Part shown: positions 24,547-33,752 of the stretch, in pieces
Numbering within the stretch: position 1 is the stretch's first letter
How the letters are laid out: each line of letters starts with the position of its first letter
From: Bordetella genomosp. 1
GTDB taxonomy: Bacteria; Pseudomonadota; Gammaproteobacteria; Burkholderiales; Burkholderiaceae_B
NCBI RefSeq assembly: GCF_002261335.1
Contig: NZ_NEVL01000001.1
Span: 992,001 to 1,056,000 of the forward strand
DNA: 64,000 bases
Direction: 5' to 3'
Made by a program: the position numbers and the translations under genes
The notes under the pieces: generated by a model
The model's input: only the letters and a program-made list of their open reading frames with translations
Database searches by the model: none
What the model was told of the DNA's origin: nothing

Positions 24547-25471
24547 CTTCGACATCGTCGGTCTGGGCGAGGCCCTGATCGAGTTCAACCAGACCGTGCC
24601 CGGCGAGCGCCAGTATCTGCAGGGCGTGGGCGGCGACACCTCGAATGCCGTCATCGCCGCGGCCCGCCAGGGTGCGCGCTGCGCCTATCTGAGCCGGGTC
24701 GGCGCCGACACCTTCGGCGAACAGCTGCGGGCGCTGTGGCAGGCCGAGGGCGTCGACACCTCGGGCGTGCTGACCGACGACACCGGCCACACCGGCATGT
24801 ATTTCGTGCAGCACGGACCCGACGGCCACGTGTTCAGCTATCTGCGCGCGGGCTCGGCGGCGAGCCGCATGCAGCCCGCCGATCTCGACCTCGGCCTGGT
24901 CGAGCGCGCCCGCTTCCTGCACGTGTCGGGCATCAGCCTCGCCATCAGCGCCAGCGCCTGCGACACGGTGTTCGCGGCGATGGCGCGGGCCCGCGCGGCC
25001 GGCACCCAGATCAGCCTCGACTCCAATCTGCGCCTGCGCCTGTGGCCGCTGGCGCGGGCGCGCGCGATCCTGCGCGAGGCGCTGACGCAGGCGGATCTGT
25101 TCCTGCCCAGCATGGACGACCTGCGTCACCTCACCGGCCACGAAGACGCGCAGCGCACGCTCGACTGGATCCGCGACGCGGGTGCGCCGGGGGTGGTGGT
25201 GCTGAAGCTGGGCAAGGACGGCGCGGTGATCGACGACGGCAAGACGCGGCGCCCGGTCGGCGGCCATCCGGTCAAGGCGGTGGACGCCACCGGCGCGGGC
25301 GACTGCTTCGCGGGCAACCTGCTGGCGCGGCGCTGCCTGGGCGACGACTGGCCCGAGGCCGTCACCTACGCCAACGTGGCGGCGGCGCTGTCGACCCAGG
25401 GCTATGGCGCCGTCGAGCCGCTGCCCACGGCCGAGGTGGTGCTGGCGCGCTTGGCCGAAAGCCGGGCCTGA
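24539..25471 (+). CDS. kdgK: 2-dehydro-3-deoxygluconokinase (PfkB family)
   Basis: KdgK phosphorylates 2-keto-3-deoxygluconate to KDPG, the substrate of the aldolase encoded just upstream. The 310-residue ribokinase-fold protein begins GLGEALIEFNQTVPGERQYL (typical KDG kinase N-terminus) with GGDTSNAVIAAARQG, and ends with the PfkB signature VDATGAGDCFAGNLL, whose Asp is the catalytic base. The start is a GTG at 24539 inside the end of eda. No transporter or dehydratase gene is present, so the upstream sugar acid is unknown. Confidence 0.9.
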   Translation: MPDFDIVGLGEALIEFNQTVPGERQYLQGVGGDTSNAVIAAARQGARCAYLSRVGADTFGEQLRALWQAEGVDTSGVLTDDTGHTGMYFVQHGPDGHVFSYLRAGSAASRMQPADLDLGLVERARFLHVSGISLAISASACDTVFAAMARARAAGTQISLDSNLRLRLWPLARARAILREALTQADLFLPSMDDLRHLTGHEDAQRTLDWIRDAGAPGVVVLKLGKDGAVIDDGKTRRPVGGHPVKAVDATGAGDCFAGNLLARRCLGDDWPEAVTYANVAAALSTQGYGAVEPLPTAEVVLARLAESRA

Positions 25472-25499
25472 AGACGGGGACGGAACGGCGGCCGGCGAT

Positions 25500-25529
25500 T
25501 TGCCGGGCCGCCGCGAAACCGGCTAGAAT
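25500..25529 (+). promoter_or_regulatory. Sigma70-type promoter for the 42-residue basic protein gene
   Basis: TTGCCG (25500-25505) and TAGAAT (25524-25529) are separated by 18 bases. Each matches the consensus at four or more of six positions. It lies between the kdgK stop and the small gene, predicting a leader of about 115-120 bases. Confidence 0.55.
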
Positions 25530-25654
25530 GCCAAGTTACCTGAATTTCGCCGCACGCCCGTATCCTGCCGGATGCAGGTGTCGCTGAACTGGATCACCCG
25601 GTTGCGCGGCGGCTTTTCGAATCAACCCGCGAACTTTAAACCGGAGTCATCATC

Positions 25655-25783
25655 ATGGCAGAACGCAAGCGCGTGCGTCGCAACACCCTGGAACGCCGTT
25701 GCCTGGGCAAGAGCTTCAAGCGTCTTTTCGTCAAGTCGCCCAAGGGCGTCTTCAAGATGCTGGAAAAGATCAAGCGCGTGTAA
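25655..25783 (+). CDS. Small very basic protein, 42 residues, unknown function
   Basis: Not recognised as any named family. The frame begins MAERKRVRRNTLERRCLGKS and ends MLEKIKRV; it has about 16 Lys/Arg against 3 Glu, one Cys and no clear membrane segment, so a nucleic-acid or ribosome-binding role is plausible. The evidence that it is a real gene is unusually good for its size: GGAG 8 bases before the ATG, a promoter-like pair about 125 bases upstream, and a strong intrinsic terminator 46 bases after the stop. It stands alone between kdgK and a convergent LysR gene. It is not a recognisable ribosomal protein L34 or L36. Confidence 0.75.
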   Translation: MAERKRVRRNTLERRCLGKSFKRLFVKSPKGVFKMLEKIKRV

Positions 25784-25829
25784 TGGCTTGATCGGGGCGT
25801 CCGCCAGGGCGCCCGATCCCAGGATCCGC

Positions 25830-25873
25830 AACGAGGCCGACAGGGGCGCAAGCCCGGTCGGCCTCGTTGTTTT
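25830..25873 (+). terminator. Rho-independent terminator after the small basic protein gene
   Basis: A perfect 12-bp stem (25830-25841 with 25857-25868, AACGAGGCCGAC / GTCGGCCTCGTT), whose loop contains a further GGGC-GCAA-GCCC hairpin, followed by GTTTT. The T-run is on the plus strand only, so it serves the small gene and not the convergent LysR gene. Confidence 0.88.
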
Positions 25874-25934
25874 CGAAGCCGGCGCGCGCGCATGCCCCGC
25901 CGGCTTCGTTGCGCAGGGCTGCGCCGCGGGCGGC

Positions 25935-26939
25935 TCAGCCGGGATTGTCGGTGACCGGGTCGGCGCGGGGCGCGCGGCGCTGCATGGCTTCCACGGTCTC
26001 GCCGCTGGGCTCCACCGGCGCGCCGGCGGGCCCGAGCTGCGGCCGGATGAAGTCCATGAAGGCGCGCGTCTTGGCGGGCAGGATGCGCGACGGGAAGCGC
26101 GCATAGATCGAGATCGGCTGCACGCGCCAGTCGGGCAGGATGCGGCGCAGCGAGTTGCGCTCGATCACCGGGTCGAGCGCCTGGCAATAGGGCAGGCGCG
26201 TGATGCCCAGGCCCAGGCCGGACAGCGTGCCCATCACACTGATGTTGTTGCCGGCCACGCGGCCCTGCACATCGACCCGTTCGGTGTGCGTGCCGTCGTT
26301 CAGGATCCAGAACGAGTGCGCGTCGTCGATGGCCGTGCGCAGGCATTCGTGCCGGCTCAGGTCGGCGGGATGGGTGGGCTCGCCGTGGCGCTCGAGATAA
26401 TCGGCCGAGGCGTAGAGATAGGTGTCGAGCGAGATCAGCTCCAGCTCGACGCTGCCCGGCGCCTCCGGTTCGCCGTCGCCATCGCGGCCGAAGCGCAGCA
26501 TCACGTCGAATGGCTCGCCTTGCGAGTCGGCGGTCGACTTCATGCTGAGATCGAACTCGCATTCGATGTCGGGATAGTCGTCCATGAAGTCGCGCAGCGA
26601 CGCGGGCAGCAGCCAGATCGCCAGGCTGTACGGGATCGAGATGCCGAGGCGGCCCTTGGGGCGGCTCGACAGCGAGCGCAGCTGTTCGTGCGCGAGCCGG
26701 GCCTCGTCGATCAGGCCCTGGCAGCGGCGCAGATAGATATTGCCGGCATCGGTGAGCTCGAGGCGCCGCGTGTTGCGGTTGATCAGGCGCAGGCCGATCG
26801 CGCGTTCGAGCTGGCTGATGCGGCGCGACAGCGTGGAGGTGGGGATGTGCAGCGCCCTGGCGGCCAGGCTGAAACTCTTGCGCTTGGCCACTTCCACAAA
26901 CAGGGCGATGTCATTGAGCTGGACGTTACTCGGTTCCAT
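25935..26939 (-). CDS. LysR-family transcriptional regulator
   Basis: A 334-residue LysR protein: N-terminal helix-turn-helix (IALFVEVAKRKSFSLAARAL, then HIPTSTLSRRISQLERAIGL) and an effector-binding domain of the type that includes RLPYCQALDPVIERNSLRRI. The AARALHIPTSTLSRRISQLE pattern is that of the CrgA/AaeR-like subgroup. I chose the ATG at 26939; an in-frame start at 27062 would add 41 residues of low-complexity sequence. It is divergent from the glycosyltransferase gene with a 222-base gap, but a link between the two is not evident, and its targets are unknown. Confidence 0.92.
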   Translation of the reverse strand: MEPSNVQLNDIALFVEVAKRKSFSLAARALHIPTSTLSRRISQLERAIGLRLINRNTRRLELTDAGNIYLRRCQGLIDEARLAHEQLRSLSSRPKGRLGISIPYSLAIWLLPASLRDFMDDYPDIECEFDLSMKSTADSQGEPFDVMLRFGRDGDGEPEAPGSVELELISLDTYLYASADYLERHGEPTHPADLSRHECLRTAIDDAHSFWILNDGTHTERVDVQGRVAGNNISVMGTLSGLGLGITRLPYCQALDPVIERNSLRRILPDWRVQPISIYARFPSRILPAKTRAFMDFIRPQLGPAGAPVEPSGETVEAMQRRAPRADPVTDNPG

Positions 26940-27161
26940 GGCGAGGCGGGGCGAGGGCAAGGCGGCAGTGTACCCGTTTGGCCGGGGCGGCCGCACCTGC
27001 GCACCGCAGGTCGCGCGGCCCGCCGCGAACGATCTGGCAAATCGTGACATATTCGTTTGCAAAATCCGCGCAAGCCCGCATATCGCGGCCCAGGGGCTTT
27101 ACGTACACTCGAATCGAAAGCCCGGGGTTGGCCGGGCCACAACCCAAGACCGTCCCGCCGC

Positions 27162-28097
27162 ATGATCGAACCCGCTTATCGATTTACGGTCCTGACACCC
27201 ACGTTCAACCGGGCCTCCACGCTGGGCCGGGTCTATGAATCCCTTTGCCGCCAGACCCTGCGCGACTTCGAATGGGTGGTGGTCGACGATGGCTCCACCG
27301 ACAACACCCGCGAGGTGGTGCTCGCCTGGCAGGCCCGCGCCGATTTCCCGATCCGCTATTTCTGGCAGAACAACCAGCACAAGAAAACCGCCTTCAATCG
27401 CGGCGTGCGCGAGTCGCGCGGCCAGTTCGTGGTGGCGCTCGACAGCGACGACGAGATCCCGCCCGACGCGCTCGCCGTGCTCGATGCGGCGTGGGAGGGC
27501 ATCCCCGACGCCCAGCGCGATTCGTTCGTGGCCATCACCGGCCTGTGCGCGCGGCCCAACGGCAGCATCGTGGGCGAGCGCTTCCCGCGCGACCCGCTCG
27601 ACGCGACCGCGGTCGACATGTATTTCAAGTACCGGGTGAAGGGCGAGAAATTCGGTTGCATGCGCACCGATGTGCTGCGCGCCTTTCCGTTTCCGCAGAA
27701 TGTCGCGGGCTTCGTGCCCGAAAGCCTGGTGTGGTGGGCCATCGCCCGCGCCGGCTTCAAGACCCGCTTCATCAACCGCGTCGTGCGCATCTATCACGAC
27801 ACGCCGGGCGGCCTGATGAACAGCGGGGTCTCGATCCGCAACAACGTCCAGGGCCTGTACCTGCTCGCCTGGGACATGCTGCAGCATCACATGGACCACG
27901 TGCTGGACCGGCCGCGCGAGTTCGTGCTGGCGGCCGCGCGCTACACGCGCTTCCGCCTGCACCTGCAGAACTCCGGGCTGCCCACCGCCGTGTCGGATTT
28001 CAGGCTCACCAACGGCTGGGCCTGGGCGCTGGTGGGCATCATGTGGCCGGTCGGCTATCTGATGTACCGGCGCGACCGGCGGCGCGGCCTGGCCTGA
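27162..28097 (+). CDS. Glycosyltransferase family 2
   Basis: A GT-A fold sugar transferase, 311 residues. Seen: FTVLTPTFNRASTLGRVYES (nucleotide-sugar site), WVVVDDGSTDNTREVV, and the metal-binding DxD-type segment VVALDSDDEIPPDALAVLD at about residue 95. A C-terminal hydrophobic stretch (WALVGIMWPVGYLMY) followed by Arg residues may touch the membrane. It stands alone, without other polysaccharide genes, so the acceptor is unknown; GT2 enzymes at such isolated positions often modify lipid A or surface glycan. The ATG at 27162 is chosen because family homology begins within nine residues of it. Confidence 0.88.
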   Translation: MIEPAYRFTVLTPTFNRASTLGRVYESLCRQTLRDFEWVVVDDGSTDNTREVVLAWQARADFPIRYFWQNNQHKKTAFNRGVRESRGQFVVALDSDDEIPPDALAVLDAAWEGIPDAQRDSFVAITGLCARPNGSIVGERFPRDPLDATAVDMYFKYRVKGEKFGCMRTDVLRAFPFPQNVAGFVPESLVWWAIARAGFKTRFINRVVRIYHDTPGGLMNSGVSIRNNVQGLYLLAWDMLQHHMDHVLDRPREFVLAAARYTRFRLHLQNSGLPTAVSDFRLTNGWAWALVGIMWPVGYLMYRRDRRRGLA

Positions 28098-28125
28098 GGC
28101 CGGGGCCCGCGCGGCGGCCTCAGGC
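28092..28125. terminator. Hairpin between convergent glycosyltransferase and livF genes
   Basis: GCCTGAGGCC (28092-28101) and GGCCTCAGGC (28116-28125) form a perfect 10-bp stem with a 14-base GC-rich loop, spanning the stop of the plus-strand gene and the start of the C-terminal codons of the minus-strand gene. There is no T-run, so it is probably a Rho-aided or collision-type shared terminator. Confidence 0.45.
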
Positions 28126-28857
28126 CGCGTGCGCGTGCCCCAGGCCCAGGTACACCTCCACCACGCGCGGATCGCGCGCCAGTTCGGCCGCGGGCCCCGA
28201 GATCGTGACCTTGCCCATTTCGAGCACGTAGGCGTGGTCGGCCACCTGCAGCGCGGCGCGCGCATTCTGTTCGATCAGCAGGATCGACACGCCGCGGCGG
28301 CGCAGCTCGGCCACGATCAGGAACACCTCGCGCACGATGCGCGGCGCCAGCCCGAGGCTGGGCTCGTCGAGCATGAGCAGGCGCGGCTTGGCCATGAGGG
28401 CGCGGCCCACCGCCAGCATCTGGCGCTCGCCGCCGGAGAGCGTGCCGGCGAGCTGGGCGCGCCGCTCGCGCAGGCGCGGAAACAGCTCATAGACCTCCGC
28501 GATGCATTCCTGCTGGTCGCGCAGACCCATGCGATAGCGGTGGAAGCCGCCCAGCATCAGGTTGTCTTCCACGCTCATTTCGGCAAACAGCTCGCGCTTC
28601 TCCGGCACCAGGTTCATGCCGGCCGCGACCATGTCCTCGACCTCGGCGTGCGCGTGCGCGGCGCCGTTGAAGCGGATCTCGCCGCGCGAGGGCAGCACGC
28701 CCATGATGGCCGACAGCAGCGTGGTCTTGCCCGCGCCGTTGGGGCCGATCACGGTCACGATGCGGCCTTCGCCCACTTCCAGGTCGACGCCGCAGACGGC
28801 CTCGATCTTGTCGTAGGCCACATGCAGGTCGCGGACTTGCAGCAGCGGGGCGCTCAT
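28120..28857 (-). CDS. Liv-type ABC importer ATP-binding protein (LivF)
   Basis: One of the two ATPases of a branched-chain-amino-acid-type (HAAT) importer. The 245-residue protein has Walker A GPNGAGKTTLLSAIMG (about residues 38-46), signature LSGGERQMLAVGRALM, Walker B LLMLDEPSLGLAPRI and H-loop region LLIEQNARAAL, all LivF-like. It is the last gene of the 14-gene catabolic operon; its ATG overlaps the stop of the LivM-LivG fusion gene by 4 bases. Given the operon's content, the importer probably carries the aromatic substrate (indole-3-acetate or a relative) and not leucine. Confidence 0.93.
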   Translation of the reverse strand: MSAPLLQVRDLHVAYDKIEAVCGVDLEVGEGRIVTVIGPNGAGKTTLLSAIMGVLPSRGEIRFNGAAHAHAEVEDMVAAGMNLVPEKRELFAEMSVEDNLMLGGFHRYRMGLRDQQECIAEVYELFPRLRERRAQLAGTLSGGERQMLAVGRALMAKPRLLMLDEPSLGLAPRIVREVFLIVAELRRRGVSILLIEQNARAALQVADHAYVLEMGKVTISGPAAELARDPRVVEVYLGLGHAHAA

Positions 28858-30674
28858 GCCTTCACCTCCATATCGATGCCGTTCTCGACGCCGCCCAGAT
28901 AGGCCTCCAGCACCGCCGGGTCGCGCTGGACCTCGGCCGGCAGGCCTTCGGCGATCTTCTGGCCGAAGTCCATCACCACCACGCGGTCGGCCAGGCCCAT
29001 CACGAATTCCATGTCGTGCTCCACCAGCAGGATCGCCATGCCTTCGCCGCGCAGGCGGTCGAGCAGCGCGGCGAGCTCGCGCTTCTCCTGGTAGCGCAGG
29101 CCCGCGGCGGGTTCGTCGAGCAGCAGCAGGCAGGGGTCGGCGGCCAGGGCACGCGCGATCTCCAGGATGCGCTGCTGGCCGAGCGCGAGCGAGCCCGCGG
29201 CATCGAGCAGGTGCGGACCCAGGCCGACGCGCTCGATCTGGCGCGCCGCCTCCGCCAGCAGGCGGTCCTCCTCGGCGCGATCGAGCCGCCAGGCGGCGCG
29301 CAACACGCCGCTGTGGCCGCGCAGGTGCGCGCCGATGGCGACGTTCTCGAGCGCGCTCATGCGCTTCATCAGCTTCACGTGCTGGAACGTGCGCGACAGG
29401 CCCATGCGGGCGATGGCGCGGGCGCCGACGCCGGCCACCTCGCGGCCCAGGAAGGTCACGCTGCCGGAGGTGGGCGTGTCCACGCCGGAGAGCTGGTTGA
29501 ACATGGTGCTCTTGCCCGCGCCGTTGGGCCCGATCAGCGCCAGCACTTCGCCGGCGCGGATCTCCAGGTTCATCGCGTTGTTCGCCACCAGGCCGCCGAA
29601 GCGGCGGGTCACGTCGCGCGCCACCAGCACCACCTCGCCGCGCGGCGGCATCTCGCGCCGCGGCAGGGGAGCCGCGCCGGTGTCGATGCGGCGCGCGGCC
29701 TGCCTTACCGGCACCAGCCGCGCCAGCGCCGGCCAGATGCCGCCGCGCCAGCGGTGCAGCAGCAGCACCATGCCGAAGCCGAACACGATCACCTCGAAGT
29801 TGCCGGTCTGGCCGAGCAGCCGGGGCAGCCAGTCCTGCAGCCATTGCTTGAGCACGGTGAACACGCCCGCGCCGACCAGCGCGCCCCAGACGCTGCTGGC
29901 GCCGCCGATCACGGTCATGAACAGGTATTCGATGCCCATCTGCAGGCCGAACGGGTTCGGGTTCACGAAGCGCTGCATGTGGGCATAGAGCCAGCCGGAG
30001 GCGCAGGCCTGCAGCGCGGCGATGATGAAGATCACCATGCGCGCGCGTGCCGTGTCCACGCCCATCGACTCGGCCATCACGCGCCCGCCCTTGAGCGCGC
30101 GGATGGCGCGGCCCTCGCGCGAGTCCAGCAGGTTGCGGGTGGTCCAGATGCCGATCAGCAGGAAGGCCCAGATCAGGTAATAGATCTGGCCGCCCTGCGT
30201 GAGCGCCTTGCCGAACACCGGGATCGCCGGGATGTCGGTCAGGCCGGTGTGGCCGCCCAGGCCCTCGACCGAGCCGAACGCGAAGTACAGGCTCAGGCCC
30301 CATGCGATCGTGCCCAGGGGCAGGAAGTGGCCCGACAGGCGCAGCGTGAGCGCGCCCAGCAGCCAGGCCACGGCCAGCGTCAGCAGCAGGCCGGCCGCCA
30401 GCGCGAGCCAGGGCGAGGCGCCCAGCCAGGCAAGGGCGGCAGGCAGCGTGTCGGCGCGGCTGGTCAGCACCGCGGTGGTGTAGGCGCCCAGGCCCACGAA
30501 CGCGGCCTGGCCGAAGCTGGTCAGGCCGCCGACGCCGGTGAGCAGCACCAGGCCGATGGCCACCAGCGCGTACAGGCCGATGTAGTTGAGCAGGGTGACG
30601 TAGAACGCCGGCAGCCCGAGCGGGGCCAGCGCCAGCAGCACCAGGAAGACGGCGAGAAGGCGCGGCGGCGTCAT
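28854..30674 (-). CDS. LivM-LivG fusion: ABC importer permease joined to ATP-binding domain
   Basis: A 606-residue single protein. The N-terminal half (about residues 1-320) is a LivM-type permease with 8-10 hydrophobic segments ([40 protein letters not shown]). The C-terminal half is a LivG-type ATPase with Walker [17 protein letters not shown] at about 397, a [16 protein letters not shown] signature and Walker [12 protein letters not shown]. In most organisms these are two proteins; fused versions occur in Burkholderiales. The fusion is clean, with no internal stop. Overlaps of 4 bases join it to the LivH and LivF genes. Confidence 0.93.
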   Translation of the reverse strand: MTPPRLLAVFLVLLALAPLGLPAFYVTLLNYIGLYALVAIGLVLLTGVGGLTSFGQAAFVGLGAYTTAVLTSRADTLPAALAWLGASPWLALAAGLLLTLAVAWLLGALTLRLSGHFLPLGTIAWGLSLYFAFGSVEGLGGHTGLTDIPAIPVFGKALTQGGQIYYLIWAFLLIGIWTTRNLLDSREGRAIRALKGGRVMAESMGVDTARARMVIFIIAALQACASGWLYAHMQRFVNPNPFGLQMGIEYLFMTVIGGASSVWGALVGAGVFTVLKQWLQDWLPRLLGQTGNFEVIVFGFGMVLLLHRWRGGIWPALARLVPVRQAARRIDTGAAPLPRREMPPRGEVVLVARDVTRRFGGLVANNAMNLEIRAGEVLALIGPNGAGKSTMFNQLSGVDTPTSGSVTFLGREVAGVGARAIARMGLSRTFQHVKLMKRMSALENVAIGAHLRGHSGVLRAAWRLDRAEEDRLLAEAARQIERVGLGPHLLDAAGSLALGQQRILEIARALAADPCLLLLDEPAAGLRYQEKRELAALLDRLRGEGMAILLVEHDMEFVMGLADRVVVMDFGQKIAEGLPAEVQRDPAVLEAYLGGVENGIDMEVKA

Positions 30675-31717
30675 GCTTCGTCCTCCTCTTCTTCGACCGT
30701 GTGGCTCTTGAGCGAGCGCCACAGCAGCACGGGAATGATCAGCGTGAAAACAATGATCTCCTTGTAGGCGCTGGCCCAGAATGCCGAGAACGCCTCGATC
30801 AGGCCGACCAGCACCGCGCCGGCCGCGGCCACCGGATAGCTCACCAGGCCGCCGATGATGGCGCCGACGAAGCCCTTGAGGCTGACCAGGAAGCCCGAGT
30901 CGAAATACATGGTGGTGATGGGCGCGATCAGGATGCCCGAGACCGTGCCGATCAGGCCGGCCAGCAGGAAGGTGATGCGGCCGGCGAACACCGGCGAGAT
31001 GCCCATCAGGCGCGCGCCGGCGCGGTTGAACGCCGCGGCGCGCAGCGCCTTGCCGTACATGGTGCGCTCGAAGAACTGATACAGCACGAGGATCAGCACC
31101 AGGGATACCGCCAGCACCCACAGTGCCTGGCTGTTGACGTTCATCGGCCCCAGTGCGAACTGCGCGTCGGAGAACGGCCGCGTGCGGGCGCCCTCCGCGC
31201 CGAACGCCAGCAGGCCCAGGCCGACCAGCGCCAGGTGCACCGCCACCGACACGATCAGCAGCACCAGCGTGGAGGCGCCGGCGATGGGCTGGTAGAACAG
31301 GCGGTAGAGCTGCGGACCGAGCGGCACCACGATGGCCAGCGTGAGCAGGGCCTGCAGCGCCATCGGCAGCTCGGCCAGCGGCAGGGCATGGACCAGGCCG
31401 GCCACGACGAAGGGATAGACCAGGCGCGCGATCCAGCGCCACCCGGGCCGCGGACGGCCGTAGCGGCGCCGCTGCGCCAGCAGGTCGGCCAGCGCCTCGG
31501 CCACGGCGAACGCCACCACCAGCCAGACCAGCAGCACGGGCTTGCCGGCCTGCACGGCGGCCATGGTGAGGGCGCCGAAGGCGACGAACTCGCCCTGCGG
31601 GATGAACAGCACCCGCGTGACGGTGAAGACGAGCAGGATGGCCAGGGCCAGCAGCGCGTAGATCGCGCCGTTGGTCAGGCCGTCCTGCCCCAGGATCAGG
31701 GCTATCTGAGCATTCAT
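30671..31717 (-). CDS. Liv-type ABC importer permease (LivH)
   Basis: An inner-membrane channel subunit, 348 residues against the usual 290-310. It opens with [20 protein letters not shown] and [20 protein letters not shown], which are LivH marks, and contains the later [20 protein letters not shown] and [20 protein letters not shown]. The extra length is mainly a loop with two added hydrophobic segments after TM3 (about residues 75-145) and an acidic C-terminus (EEEEDEA). It is paired with the LivM-LivG fusion downstream and the binding protein 24 bases upstream. Confidence 0.92.
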   Translation of the reverse strand: MNAQIALILGQDGLTNGAIYALLALAILLVFTVTRVLFIPQGEFVAFGALTMAAVQAGKPVLLVWLVVAFAVAEALADLLAQRRRYGRPRPGWRWIARLVYPFVVAGLVHALPLAELPMALQALLTLAIVVPLGPQLYRLFYQPIAGASTLVLLIVSVAVHLALVGLGLLAFGAEGARTRPFSDAQFALGPMNVNSQALWVLAVSLVLILVLYQFFERTMYGKALRAAAFNRAGARLMGISPVFAGRITFLLAGLIGTVSGILIAPITTMYFDSGFLVSLKGFVGAIIGGLVSYPVAAAGAVLVGLIEAFSAFWASAYKEIIVFTLIIPVLLWRSLKSHTVEEEEDEA

Positions 31718-31741
31718 GCGTCGTGGTTCCGGCCCGGCTGC

Positions 31742-32890
31742 TTACTTGACCAGCGTCCAGTTGCCGTCACGCACGGTGATCAGCTCGCGGCCGCGTTCGT
31801 CGAAGCCGCTGTGGTCGGCCGGCGTCATGTTGTAGACGCCCTGCGTGCCCACCAGCTCCTTGGTCTGCTCCAGCGCATCGCGCAGCGCGGAACGGAATTC
31901 CTTGGTGCCCGGCTTGCCGGCCTTCTCGGCCAGCGGCACGGCCTTCTCGAGCAGCAGGCCGGCGTCGTAGACGTTGGCGCCGAAGGTGGCGGGCACCGAG
32001 CCGTGCAGCTTCTGGTAGGCGGCGATGTAGTCGGAGGCGACCTTCTTCGACGGGTTGCTGTCGGGGATCTCGGGCAGCACCAGCATCAGGCTGGCCGCGA
32101 GAATGGTGCCCTCGACCTTCTTGCCGCCGAGCTTGATGAAGTCGGGCAGCGCCGCGCCGTGGGTCTGGTAGAACTTGCCCTTGTAGCCCTGGTCCACCAG
32201 CGTGGTCTGCGGCAGCACGCTGGCGGCGCCGGGCGCGGCGACCAGCACCGCGTCGGGCTTGGCCGCGAGGATCTTGAGCGCCTGGCCGGTGACCGAGCTG
32301 TCGAAGCGCAGGTAGCGTTCGTTGGCGGCGATCCTGATGCCCTTCTCGGCGGCCATGGCCGAGAACACCTTGTACCAGTTCTCGCCGTAGGGATCGTTCA
32401 GGCCGATGAAGCCGACGGTCTTCACGCCGGTCTTGGCCATGTGGTCGACCAGCGCGCGGGCGATGATGTCGTCGTTCTGCGTGGTCTTGAACACCCACTT
32501 CTTCTGGTCGTTCATCGGCAGCACCACCGCCGCGGTGCCGACCGGCGCGAGCATCGGCACGCCGGCCTCGGCCGCGAACTGGATCACGCCCATGGCGTTG
32601 GGCGAGCCCGAGGGGCCGATCAGCGCGTCGACGTTCTGTTCGGAGATCAGCTTCTTGAAGGCCGTGACCGACTGGGTCGAGTCGCTGGCGTCGTCGAGCG
32701 AGATGTATTCGACGGCGAGGTCGCCGATCTTCTTCGGCAACAGCGGCACCGAATTCTTCTGCGGGATGCCGACCAGGGCGGTCGGGCCGGTGGACGAGGT
32801 GACGACGCCGACCTTGACCTGCGCCAGGGCGGGGAAGGTCAGCAGGGCGGCGACGGCCGCGGCCGCCAGGGAGAGCTTGTTCGACGACAT
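31742..32890 (-). CDS. Periplasmic substrate-binding protein of the Liv-type importer
   Basis: A type I periplasmic binding protein (382 residues) with a Sec signal peptide (LSLAAAAVAALLTFPALA, cleavage after about residue 23) followed by VKVGVVTSSTGPTALVGIPQ. The middle contains DALIGPSGSPNAMGVIQFAA and VGFIGLNDPYGENWYK, typical of LivK/aromatic-acid receptors. The ATG at 32890 has GGAGG seven bases upstream. It lies in the catabolic operon beyond the SDR gene (103-base gap), so an aromatic ligand such as indole-3-acetate is likely. Binding specificity cannot be read from the sequence. Confidence 0.92.
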   Translation of the reverse strand: MSSNKLSLAAAAVAALLTFPALAQVKVGVVTSSTGPTALVGIPQKNSVPLLPKKIGDLAVEYISLDDASDSTQSVTAFKKLISEQNVDALIGPSGSPNAMGVIQFAAEAGVPMLAPVGTAAVVLPMNDQKKWVFKTTQNDDIIARALVDHMAKTGVKTVGFIGLNDPYGENWYKVFSAMAAEKGIRIAANERYLRFDSSVTGQALKILAAKPDAVLVAAPGAASVLPQTTLVDQGYKGKFYQTHGAALPDFIKLGGKKVEGTILAASLMLVLPEIPDSNPSKKVASDYIAAYQKLHGSVPATFGANVYDAGLLLEKAVPLAEKAGKPGTKEFRSALRDALEQTKELVGTQGVYNMTPADHSGFDERGRELITVRDGNWTLVK

Positions 32891-32993
32891 GGCAATTCCT
32901 CCGTGCTTTGGAGAGAGTGGTTGCTGCTCGGATTGCGGCGTGGCCGACGGCCCGCCGCGTTTCATGGCACTGCGTTTGTTGTTGTGCTGCCGG

Positions 32994-33722
32994 TCAGATG
33001 GTGATCGAGCCCACGCTCGCGCCGCCACAGACATACAGCGTCTGGCCGGTGACGAAGCTGTTGGCGCGATCGGAGAAGAACATGACGGCACGCGCGACGT
33101 CGTCGGCGCGGCCGATGCGCTTGACCGGGATGCTGTTGGCCAGCGCCCGTTCGCGCTCGCTGCCCGCATCGATCACCTCGTAGAACATGTCGGTCTGGAT
33201 CGGGCCCGGCGCCACCACGTTGACCGTGATGCCGCTGGGCGCCAGCTCCAGCGCCCAGGTGCGCGCCATGCCGATCATGCCGGCCTTGGTGGCCGAGTAG
33301 GCGGTGCGCGTGGGCAGGCCGAGCGCGCCGCGCGACGACAGCAGCACGATGCGGCCGAGGCGCCGTTCCTGCATGCCGGGCAGCACCGCCTGCACCAGCG
33401 CGATGGCCGCGCCCAGGTGGATCTGCGTCAGGCCCTGCAGCTCTTCCTGCTTCACCTGCGGCAGCAGATTGGGCCAGATCACGCCGGCGTTGTGGATCAC
33501 GTGGCTCACCGGATGCTGCGCGGCGATCTCGGCCGCGGCCTGCGCGGTCGCGTCCGCGTCGAGCAGGTCGACCTGCACGTGGCGCAGCCGCGCATGGGAC
33601 AGCTCGCCGGTGCGGCGCGCCAGCGAGATCACCTCGTAGCCGGCGTCGAGCATGCTGCGGCAGATCTCGGCGCCGATGCCGGCGCTGCCGCCGGTGACGA
33701 TCGCGACATTCTGGTCGGACAT
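32994..33722 (-). CDS. Short-chain dehydrogenase/reductase in the catabolic operon
   Basis: A classical SDR of 242 residues with the NAD(P) motif VTGGSAGIGAEICRSMLDAG (TGGxxGIG at about residues 10-17), NNAG-like HNAGVIWPN, and the catalytic Ser and YxxxK (IVLLSSRGALGLPTRTAYSA, then TKAG). All catalytic residues are present. In an indole-3-acetate route it could oxidise dioxindole to isatin or act on a CoA intermediate, but the reaction is not determined. It lies 30 bases after the cyclase gene. Confidence 0.88.
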   Translation of the reverse strand: MSDQNVAIVTGGSAGIGAEICRSMLDAGYEVISLARRTGELSHARLRHVQVDLLDADATAQAAAEIAAQHPVSHVIHNAGVIWPNLLPQVKQEELQGLTQIHLGAAIALVQAVLPGMQERRLGRIVLLSSRGALGLPTRTAYSATKAGMIGMARTWALELAPSGITVNVVAPGPIQTDMFYEVIDAGSERERALANSIPVKRIGRADDVARAVMFFSDRANSFVTGQTLYVCGGASVGSITI

Positions 33723-33752
33723 GGATTCCCCTTTTTTATGTGGCCGCGCGGC

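Noticed and set aside
28854-30674. Fusion of livM and livG as an assembly error
   Set aside because: The join region is an ordinary coding linker, both flanking genes overlap by exactly 4 bases in the right frame, and similar fusions are known in the order.
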